Positions 1-5,447 of a stretch of 5,447 bases of DNA are shown here, one piece after another. The notes beneath the pieces are model-generated. The model worked only from the letters and a program-made list of their open reading frames with translations, ran no database searches and was not told where the DNA came from. A program made the translations under genes and the position numbers. Source of the DNA: an uncultured Bacteroidota bacterium. Lineage in GTDB: Bacteria > Bacteroidota > Bacteroidia > NS11-12g > UBA955. How positions within the stretch are numbered: the stretch's first letter is position 1; every line of letters begins with the position of its first letter. The stretch spans positions 1 to 5,447 of the forward strand of contig CAJBVU010000264.1 in the NCBI GenBank assembly GCA_903959115.1, in the 5' to 3' direction.

Positions 1-1258
1 AAACACTATTTTAACAATTGCGTCTTTTGTCGTCCTCTCAGCCTCGGCAAAAATCAGCTCATTTGAGCCATTAACTGATTCGACAAAAACACTCCAAGTG
101 GCCGAAAAACCCGTTAGCAAACATTGGTACGAATCCCTGCAAATGCGCGGCTATACCCAGGTGCGTTATAATCGTTTGGGTGAAACCAACCCCAACTTAA
201 AATGTGAACAATGCGATCGCTATTGGGGCAACAACCAAGGCGTTGGTATCCGTCGTGCCCGACTCATTATCTCCGGACAAGTTCACCCACGCGTTTACCT
301 ATACTTCCAAACCGATGCTGCCAACACCGTGGGCACCGGCATGCAATATCTTCAAGTTCGTGACCTATACTTCGATTACGGACTCGATAAGAAAAACGAA
401 TTCCGCCTGCGTTTCGGACAAAGTAAAGTGCCTTTTGGTTTCGAAAACTTGCAAAGCAGTCAAAACCGATTGCCCTTAGATCGCGCCGATGGTACAAACT
501 CTGCAGTAGCCAATGAACGTGATATGGGCTTGTTCTTTATGTGGGCACCATCAAAAACACGTAAATTATACGCAGACCTCATCAAGGAAAACCTCAAAGG
601 CTCTGGCGATTACGGTGTTTTTGCCTTTGGCTTTTACAACGGTCAAGTTGCCAACAAGCCCGAGCTCAACAACAACCGTCACATGGTTGCTCGACTAACC
701 TACCCCATCGCCATTGGTAAACAACTCATCGAACCCGGTATCGCCGCATACAAAGGTGTATTCACTTTGGCATCAGACCAAATAACCAAAGGTGTAAAAT
801 TCACAAAAGCACCCATGTTGATGAACAACTTACAACCCGATGCAAGCTACCTCGACCAACGTGTGAATGCGCAATTCGTGGTTTATCCAAAGCCATTCGG
901 TATTCAAGCTGAATACAACATTGGTGTGGGACCCCAATTCAACCCCATTACTGACTCCATCGAAACCCAAAAACTTCAAGGAGGTTACGCCACATTCTCT
1001 TATAAAATGAACACCAAAGAAGGCAGCGTGATTCCTTTCGTACGCATCCAAAAATACAGCGGCGGCAAGAAGCAAGAATTGGATGCCCGCAGCTACAAAA
1101 TGCAGGAATTGGAAATCGGTACCGAGTGGCAAATCAACAAGAATTTTGAACTCACCGCCATGTACACCACATCGCACAGAGAGTTCTTGGATTATGCCAA
1201 ACAAACCAACGACCAAAAAGGACGATTGATCCGCATCCAAGTACAAATGAACTTCTAA
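1..1258 (+). CDS. Phosphate-selective porin O/P family outer-membrane protein, 5' truncated by window edge
   Basis: Outer-membrane beta-barrel channel of the porin O/P (OprO/OprP-like) family; the family is linked to uptake of phosphate or other anions, but the substrate here is unproven. The frame (codons from base 2) is open to the left edge and gives 418 residues. The first 16 visible residues are a hydrophobic signal-peptide core ending in A-S-A, so the true ATG lies only a few codons outside the window. The GTG at 98 lies after the signal peptide and is not the start. Family hallmarks are RRARLIISG (from about 259), LYFDYGLD (about 365), FRLRFGQSKVPFGFENLQSS (about 404-463), and NRLPLDRADG followed by NERDMGLFF. 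The protein ends in phenylalanine (QVQMNF), the usual barrel-assembly signal. A Cys-x-x-Cys pair (codons at 203 and 212) lies before the first long strand. The next gene starts 18 bases after the TAA stop. Family assignment is firm; phosphate specificity is inferred only from the family name. Confidence 0.93.
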   Translation, partial: NTILTIASFVVLSASAKISSFEPLTDSTKTLQVAEKPVSKHWYESLQMRGYTQVRYNRLGETNPNLKCEQCDRYWGNNQGVGIRRARLIISGQVHPRVYLYFQTDAANTVGTGMQYLQVRDLYFDYGLDKKNEFRLRFGQSKVPFGFENLQSSQNRLPLDRADGTNSAVANERDMGLFFMWAPSKTRKLYADLIKENLKGSGDYGVFAFGFYNGQVANKPELNNNRHMVARLTYPIAIGKQLIEPGIAAYKGVFTLASDQITKGVKFTKAPMLMNNLQPDASYLDQRVNAQFVVYPKPFGIQAEYNIGVGPQFNPITDSIETQKLQGGYATFSYKMNTKEGSVIPFVRIQKYSGGKKQELDARSYKMQELEIGTEWQINKNFELTAMYTTSHREFLDYAKQTNDQKGRLIRIQVQMNF

Positions 1259-1263
1259 TCCGT

Positions 1264-1271
1264 TACTTTCG
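1264..1271 (+). promoter_or_regulatory. Candidate Bacteroidota -7 box (TACTTTCG) for the aldo/keto reductase gene
   Basis: TACTTTCG matches the Bacteroidota -7 consensus TAnnTTTG at all but one fixed position. It ends five bases before the ATG at 1277, so transcription would begin at or almost at the start codon. No purine-rich Shine-Dalgarno sequence is present in the 18 bases between the porin stop and this ATG. I see no matching TTG at the expected -33 spacing, which would lie inside the end of the porin gene. The two genes could instead be co-transcribed. Confidence 0.45.
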
Positions 1272-1276
1272 CGTCT

Positions 1277-2260
1277 ATGGAATATCGTAGACTTGGAAAA
1301 TCTGGATTGCCAATTTCTGAATTGAGCTTTGGCAGTTGGATTACTTTTGGAAATCAAATCAATGATGGGGTTTCTGAGCGATTGATGGATATCGCCTATG
1401 AGGCTGGGGTGAATTTCTTCGATAATGCCGAGGTATATGCCGCAGGGGAATCGGAAAAAGTCATGGGCCAGATTCTCAAAAAGAAAAACTGGTCGCGCGA
1501 TTCCTACATCGTCAGTTCAAAAGTGTTTTTTGGCGCCGGACCCAAAGTCCCAACCCAACGGGGTCTAAACCGAAAACACATCGTAGAAGCATGTAATCAA
1601 GCCCTACAACGCTTACAGGTCGACTACTTAGATTTATATTTCTGTCACCGCGCCGACAAACAAACACCCATCGAGGAAACCGTTTGGAGCATGCACCAAC
1701 TCATCCTCGCCGGAAAAATCCTCTACTGGGGAACCTCCGAATGGAGCGCCCAAGAAATCATGGAGGCGCATATGGTCGCCCAACGCTATAACCTCATCGG
1801 CCCCGTGATGGAACAACCTCAATACAACATGTTGGTGCGCGACAAAGTAGAGGTGGAATACGATCAAATCTACAAAACCGTAGGTCTGGGAACAACCATC
1901 TGGAGTCCGCTCGCCTCGGGTTACCTCACAGGAAAATACCTCAACCAACCCCCTTCCGAATCACGCCTCAATCGCGCTGAACTCGGTTGGCTTTCAGAAA
2001 AACTTTTGCAAGAAAACAACCGAAAAATCGTTGGTGATCTGGTGAAATTTGCCCAAGAAATTGGCGTATCAATGCCCCAACTCGGTGTGGCTTGGTGCCT
2101 AAAAAACCCGAACGTGAGTACGGTCATTTTGGGCGCTACCAAAACTGAGCAACTCGAAGAAACCCTGAAATCGACGGAAATCCTGCACAAACTCACCCCT
2201 GAAGTTATGGAGCACATCGAAACCATTCTTCAAAACAAGCCCCAACATCCGCTGTACTAA
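1277..2260 (+). CDS. Aldo/keto reductase, AKR6 / Kv-beta-like subfamily
   Basis: Soluble (beta/alpha)8-barrel oxidoreductase that would use NADPH to reduce carbonyl substrates in the cytoplasm; the physiological substrate is unknown. The 327-residue length is normal for the family. It opens with the classic EYRRLGKSGLPISELSFG. The catalytic tetrad is complete: Asp49 and Tyr54 in FFDNAEVY, Lys82 in SSKVFFG, and His124 in YFCHRAD. The segments RGLNRKHI (95-102), YWGTSEWSAQEIMEA (150-164), WSPLASGYLTGKY (209-221, cofactor loop) and STVILGATKTEQLEE (281-295, phosphate-binding end) match the potassium-channel beta-subunit group rather than YghZ-type enzymes, which carry a GPPPGSAE motif absent here. 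The ATG at 1277 fits the family N-terminus exactly. No potassium channel gene is visible nearby. The first 200 or so bases are richer in T and G than the rest. The general AKR call is very secure; the AKR6 subfamily is likely. Confidence 0.96.
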   Translation: MEYRRLGKSGLPISELSFGSWITFGNQINDGVSERLMDIAYEAGVNFFDNAEVYAAGESEKVMGQILKKKNWSRDSYIVSSKVFFGAGPKVPTQRGLNRKHIVEACNQALQRLQVDYLDLYFCHRADKQTPIEETVWSMHQLILAGKILYWGTSEWSAQEIMEAHMVAQRYNLIGPVMEQPQYNMLVRDKVEVEYDQIYKTVGLGTTIWSPLASGYLTGKYLNQPPSESRLNRAELGWLSEKLLQENNRKIVGDLVKFAQEIGVSMPQLGVAWCLKNPNVSTVILGATKTEQLEETLKSTEILHKLTPEVMEHIETILQNKPQHPLY

Positions 2261-2277
2261 CTGTGGCATAAGGTTTG

Positions 2278-2285
2278 CACATTTG
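2278..2285 (+). promoter_or_regulatory. Candidate -7 box (CACATTTG) for the WG-repeat gene
   Basis: CACATTTG differs from the Bacteroidota -7 consensus TAnnTTTG at one position and ends six bases before the ATG at 2292, the same arrangement as upstream of the reductase gene. A second TTTG, in TAAGGTTTG at 2269-2277, has three rather than two bases between TA and TTTG. There is no convincing -33 TTG, so this is weaker than the promoter before the last gene. The box overlaps the TTG codon at 2283, an argument against using that codon as the start. Confidence 0.35.
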
Positions 2286-2291
2286 GCGCGA

Positions 2292-4814
2292 ATGAAATTT
2301 CGTGGTTCCCTCCTGTTTTCAACCGTTTTTCTAGGCATTCTCGCCTGGATAAACACGTCGCAGGCAGATCCCATCGAAAAAGCACTCAAACTCATTCGAG
2401 TTTCTTCTAAATCCGTTAAACCGATTTCCAAGCTGCGAAAAACGTCAGTACCAAAGGACACAAATCGCGTTACTGCAGATATCGCACAACTAAACCGACA
2501 AGAAGCGGCACTCATTTTATCGAAAAGGCAATTCACCAAAGACAGCGTCAACCCTGTGCTATATCACGCCTTGGCCCTATTACCGAATAGCAAAGAATCG
2601 GACGCCCAGCTGCACCTTGCCCTAACCGCTCTACAATATTGGGGGAAACCAGTGATTAGCAAAGCCGGAAAAGATAAATCGGGGGAAGTTTGGAAAAAGT
2701 ACGAAAACAAATATGGCTTAAACTATAGGAATACAGATTCATTGTTGTTCGATCTTACCCAAATCTGGTGGACGCAAAAGCCGAATTACAACCTGGAGCA
2801 CGCAAGAAAATTATTACAAGAAATCGAGTTCAACCACGAACGAATTTCAAATTATCAAATCGCAATTCAACGCATCGAAGATGAATCGTTTAAACAATCG
2901 GTCGCGAAACTAAAAACACCAGCAGACACAGCATTCCACGCACCAAAATTTGAATCCATTGCCCTTAAATCACACCACAAACTCATTGAATTTCAAAAAG
3001 AATACATTGAACGTCTCGAATTTGATTCCTTGATGCATTCGCGCGATATTCAGGCCCTATCTACTAGGCGAGCCCAACTGTTAAAAATCAAAAAGCCAAC
3101 CAAACAGGTAAAATTGATGATTCAGCAAGCCGAGGACACACTTGTGCAATGGGAATACGAATTGGCTTGCAGCGAGGACCAAGAATCTAGCTATCTCAGA
3201 TTCCTAAAAATGTATCCAAAAGCACCTCAAAAGAATTCGATCCTTCAAAAATTGGATGCGATGGCCTTTGAACGTGCCCAGCAAATCAATACCGTTGAGG
3301 CCTATGAAAATTACCTCAAAAATCAACCCCAGCCACCAATTGGAAGGCAAGACCTCACGATGCGGGCACAGTTCCTACTTCGGGCCCTAACCGTAATTCC
3401 CGTGCCATTTGCTTATACCAACAAGGACGGATTCTATTTCGCCGATTCATCTACAGGTCAACCCTGGATGGAATTGGACTATAAAATGGCCTACCCATTT
3501 GCGTTAAATAACAATAAATCGCATTTCGTTGAAAACGGTTCCACCCTAATCCCGGGATGTGCCCTGGTCATGCGAACCGACACTTTTGGCCTAATCGAAT
3601 ACAGCTACATCACTAAGGACGGAAGACCCTTTACCAAAAACAATTACGAAACCATTTATCAGTTCAGCAGCAGCATGGCTTTTGTGCAACGCGGCGGAAG
3701 ATGGGGCATTCTCAATTACCGAGGCAAAGAACTGTTGCCCTGCAAATTCGAAAATCTACGATACGATACCGCAGCACATCGAGGAGCACTAAAAACGAAC
3801 AAAAAATGGGCACTTTTCAATGAATCTGGCAAACTCATTACCCCGCCCAAATACGATGCAATCGGTTTTGAAACCTGGGAAAATGAACCCACCGAATCCC
3901 CCGCCAAACTATGGGTCAAAAATCGATGCGCCGCCCAAATCAATGGCAACTGGGCCTTGATTGATACACTGGGAAATTCATTGACCCCCTTCGCATACGA
4001 AAGTATGACCTCTCTGCCCTTTGGTCGTTTCATGGGCAAAATCAACGATGGATACTGCCTTTGGCGCGATACCATTCAATGCAGCGCGGAATACTCCGAA
4101 GCCGTAGATTTCGGTAAACCCTACACCCTAGTTCAACAAAAAGGCTGGGGAATTATTGATACCCTCGGCAGAATTTTGGTCCCTCCAATTTATGAAAAAG
4201 CCCTGCTCGTAGGCAGTACAGTGGCGCTGTTGAAGAACAAAAAATGGAATTTCTATTACTCTCGCGGGGAATTCAATTTGCCTATCAAAGGCCCCATCGA
4301 CGATTTTAGAATGCATGGCGATGGGATGGTCTTTGCGCGACAAAAGAAAAATTGGATCCTTTATCACGCCTATACCAAAACCGTAAGAAAAGTAAAAACA
4401 ACTGATTTACAACAACTTACAGACACCTTGCTTCTCGAACCCATTGGCAACAGTTGGTTTATTACCCATGCCAACGGTAAAGTATTATTGTCGGATAGCC
4501 TTAGCAGCCTCAGCAAATTAAACGACCATGAGTGGTTGGCAAGCAAATCAACGGGCACAGGATTGTTGTGTTTACCATCCATGCAGTGGAGCCTAAAGCC
4601 AAAATATCAAGAAATCATTGTGTCGCAAAAACCCTCACATTACATGGTAAAGAGCAATGAAAAATGGGGCGTGGTAAACAGCTTCGGCGATGTAATTGTG
4701 CCTATCATATACGATGCGATAACCGATACAGAATACCCTGGATATTGGTATGCATTACAAGCCGAGAAAACCCTTTGGATCAACTCAGCTGGAGCGGCCT
4801 TAATGGGTAAATAG
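2292..4814 (+). CDS. Secreted WG-repeat protein with helical N-terminal region
   Basis: An 840-residue exported protein of unknown function. ATG 2292 is chosen over the in-frame TTG at 2283 because it gives a standard signal peptide: MKFRG, a hydrophobic core to about residue 20, and probable cleavage after S-Q-A25. There is no lipobox cysteine. Residues 30-365 are charged and mostly helical, with two TPR-like units at about 294-367: YLRFLKMYP (301-309) and YENYLKNQP (338-346), each followed by a second helix. Residues 374-840 are a WG-repeat array. Strict WG pairs occur at 471, 620 and 792 (WGILNYRGKELLP, WGIIDTLGRILVPPIY, WGVVNSFGDVIVPIIY). Degenerate copies have W506, W554, W652, W688, W722 and W829, about 35 residues apart. 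No T9SS C-terminal sorting domain or transmembrane helix follows the signal peptide, so a periplasmic location is most likely. WG repeats are generally thought to be beta-rich structural or binding modules; the partner cannot be read from the sequence. The reductase gene ends 31 bases upstream. Confidence 0.9.
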   Translation: MKFRGSLLFSTVFLGILAWINTSQADPIEKALKLIRVSSKSVKPISKLRKTSVPKDTNRVTADIAQLNRQEAALILSKRQFTKDSVNPVLYHALALLPNSKESDAQLHLALTALQYWGKPVISKAGKDKSGEVWKKYENKYGLNYRNTDSLLFDLTQIWWTQKPNYNLEHARKLLQEIEFNHERISNYQIAIQRIEDESFKQSVAKLKTPADTAFHAPKFESIALKSHHKLIEFQKEYIERLEFDSLMHSRDIQALSTRRAQLLKIKKPTKQVKLMIQQAEDTLVQWEYELACSEDQESSYLRFLKMYPKAPQKNSILQKLDAMAFERAQQINTVEAYENYLKNQPQPPIGRQDLTMRAQFLLRALTVIPVPFAYTNKDGFYFADSSTGQPWMELDYKMAYPFALNNNKSHFVENGSTLIPGCALVMRTDTFGLIEYSYITKDGRPFTKNNYETIYQFSSSMAFVQRGGRWGILNYRGKELLPCKFENLRYDTAAHRGALKTNKKWALFNESGKLITPPKYDAIGFETWENEPTESPAKLWVKNRCAAQINGNWALIDTLGNSLTPFAYESMTSLPFGRFMGKINDGYCLWRDTIQCSAEYSEAVDFGKPYTLVQQKGWGIIDTLGRILVPPIYEKALLVGSTVALLKNKKWNFYYSRGEFNLPIKGPIDDFRMHGDGMVFARQKKNWILYHAYTKTVRKVKTTDLQQLTDTLLLEPIGNSWFITHANGKVLLSDSLSSLSKLNDHEWLASKSTGTGLLCLPSMQWSLKPKYQEIIVSQKPSHYMVKSNEKWGVVNSFGDVIVPIIYDAITDTEYPGYWYALQAEKTLWINSAGAALMGK
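3411..4811 (+). repeat. Degenerate WG-type protein repeat array (about 12-13 units of about 35 residues)
   Basis: This coding repeat covers residues 374-840 of the WG protein. Units follow the scheme: basic stretch, W-[GA]-hydrophobic-hydrophobic, short turn with G, then L-x-P and [KIA]-[FY]-[ED]. The central aromatics fall near residues 381, 432, 471, 506, 554, 591, 620, 652, 688, 722, about 757, 792 and 829. The spacing is mostly 29-39 residues, with wider steps after 381 and 506. Only three units keep the literal WG. The repeats are similar at protein level only; I see no long identical DNA repeats, so the duplications are old. Confidence 0.7.
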
Positions 4815-4820
4815 AATTAG

Positions 4821-4840
4821 TTGGGATTGTTTCAATCCAA
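4821..4840 (+). terminator. Small hairpin after the WG-repeat gene, possible weak terminator
   Basis: TTGGGATTG (4821-4829) and CAATCCAA (4833-4840) form an eight-pair stem with one bulged G and a TTT loop, starting six bases after the TAG stop. No clean T-run follows: the next bases are TCAAACTCCC and then a modest TTATTT. It may be a weak intrinsic terminator or a 3'-end stabilising hairpin. Its place directly after the longest gene and before an independent promoter supports a role in ending the transcript. Confidence 0.4.
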
Positions 4841-4919
4841 TCAAACTCCCTTATTTCAACACATAAAATCATAACGGTTCTTACCTATCCATTGCCAAAA
4901 AATTTGCAATTTCCGATGG

Positions 4920-4949
4920 TTGTAAATTTCACAAAAAACCACCAATTTG
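4920..4949 (+). promoter_or_regulatory. Candidate Bacteroidota promoter: TTG, 19-base spacer, CCAATTTG
   Basis: TTG at 4920-4922 and CCAATTTG at 4942-4949 are separated by 19 bases, which fits the Bacteroidota -33/-7 arrangement (TTTG or TTG, then TAnnTTTG), although the TA of the -7 element is not conserved. The -7-like box ends five bases before the ATG at 4955, as for the two genes upstream, implying an extremely short leader. The rest of the 140-base gap from 4815 holds only the hairpin near its start and A/T-rich sequence. An AATTTGCA octamer occurs twice (4901-4908 and 4944-4951). Confidence 0.45.
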
Positions 4950-4954
4950 CACCC

Positions 4955-5447
4955 ATGAAAATCGCAATCCGCTCAATTCTAGGTGGTCTGGTATTTTTCC
5001 TATACCAATTTATTTCATTTGCCGGAGCAAATTTCCACGAAAGTGGGCAAGCCTACACTGAAAAACAAGACACGATAATGTCTTTTCTAAATTCATTACA
5101 TCTGGATAATAAGCAATATGCGATTCCTAGACCCAGTCCGAATGCCACACCGGAGGAATATCAGGATTTTGCGACGAATGGCAATGGAAAACCTTGGGCT
5201 ATGGTGAGTTATCACACATCAAAAGATACAGGCATGGCCATGCCAATGATTCGTGCTCTTCTTGTTAATATATTGGCCATTTTTTTATTGTTCGGGCTAT
5301 TAGATAAAATCAGTGATTTCAATACAACAAAGAGTATTTTGTACACAACGTCCATAGGGATTTTTGCATTTATTGTGATCCCTTACACCAACCATATTTG
5401 GTATCAAACCCCAGATATTTGGGCCTATTTGTTGGATGCAATAGTAC
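4955..5447 (+). CDS. Small multi-pass membrane protein of unknown function, 3' truncated by window edge
   Basis: The frame from ATG 4955 stays open to the window end, giving 164 codons plus one base with no stop. Residues 6-23 form an N-terminal hydrophobic helix (membrane anchor or uncleaved signal). Residues 24-96 form a soluble segment containing YAIPRPSPNATPEEYQDF and GKPWAMVSYH. Further membrane helices span about 99-117 (RALLVNILAIFLLFGLLDKI) and 128-145 (ending IPYTNHIWYQ). A last one appears to begin near 156 (WAYLLDAIV) as the window ends. The layout suggests a four-helix inner-membrane protein with one large periplasmic loop, likely a little under 200 residues. I cannot name the family or function; the GKPWAMVSYH and IPYTNHIW segments look like conserved signatures. 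It has its own promoter-like sequence and more T-ending codons than the porin gene. That it is a gene rests on the signal-like start, coherent topology and the promoter. Confidence 0.8.
   Translation, partial: MKIAIRSILGGLVFFLYQFISFAGANFHESGQAYTEKQDTIMSFLNSLHLDNKQYAIPRPSPNATPEEYQDFATNGNGKPWAMVSYHTSKDTGMAMPMIRALLVNILAIFLLFGLLDKISDFNTTKSILYTTSIGIFAFIVIPYTNHIWYQTPDIWAYLLDAIV

Noticed and set aside
204..479. 91-codon plus-strand open frame inside the porin gene
   Set aside because: It overlaps in another frame the most conserved porin segment; the translation is low in recognisable motifs.
830..1357. 175-codon minus-strand open frame across the porin/reductase junction
   Set aside because: It lies opposite two well-supported genes, spans their junction, and its translation shows no recognisable domain or signal; it reads as a shadow of their codon bias.
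2099..2551. 150-codon minus-strand open frame over the reductase end and WG gene start
   Set aside because: Both sense frames have clear family or signal-peptide evidence, and the antisense product has no coherent features.
4918..4940. Imperfect inverted repeat GGTT...AACC around GTAAATTTCAC
   Set aside because: The stems are only four or five pairs with mismatches; too weak to propose a regulator binding site.
4901..4951. AATTTGCA octamer occurring twice, 43 bases apart, upstream of the last gene
   Set aside because: Two copies of an A/T-rich octamer in an A/T-rich gap can arise by chance; the second copy overlaps the promoter-like box. Not enough to call an operator.
1..5447. Possibility of an undescribed defence, mobile or multi-gene system
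   Set aside because: No nuclease, transposase, integrase, reverse transcriptase, toxin-antitoxin pair, repeat array in DNA or tRNA-linked boundary is visible. The genes are of ordinary envelope and metabolic types with no shared pathway that I can support.

Overview
The window looks like ordinary chromosomal sequence from a member of the Bacteroidota. The evidence is a phosphate-selective-porin-O/P-type outer-membrane barrel with the wording typical of that phylum, a secreted WG-repeat protein of a kind common there, the lack of recognisable Shine-Dalgarno sequences, and TAnnTTTG-like promoter boxes placed a few bases before start codons. Base composition is moderate (about 40-55% GC in the segments I counted; not computed for the whole window). 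I cannot place the organism below phylum level.

Layout, all on the + strand: (1) positions 1-1258, a porin O/P family gene whose first few codons lie left of the window; the frame is open to the left edge and encodes the end of a signal peptide. (2) 1277-2260, a complete aldo/keto reductase of the AKR6 (voltage-gated K+ channel beta-subunit-like) type with an intact catalytic tetrad. (3) 2292-4814, a complete 840-residue secreted protein with a helical, TPR-like N-terminal half and a long, partly decayed array of WG-type repeats filling the C-terminal half. (4) 4815-4954, a short intergenic stretch with a small hairpin and a probable promoter. (5) 4955-5447, the 5' part (164 codons) of a small multi-pass membrane protein gene that runs off the right edge.

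The genes are co-directional and the first three are closely spaced (18 and 31 bases), but genes 2, 3 and 4 each have a promoter-like TTTG-type box ending 5-6 bases before the ATG, so they may be transcribed separately, perhaps with almost no leader. I see no clear shared pathway: an outer-membrane channel, a cytoplasmic NADPH-dependent reductase, a periplasmic or surface repeat protein and an inner-membrane protein. There are no RNA genes, mobile elements, CRISPR arrays or phage/defence genes. I do not see a new biological system here. The items most worth a second look are the hidden extent of the WG array, the repeated leaderless-type start architecture, and the truncated membrane protein at the right edge.
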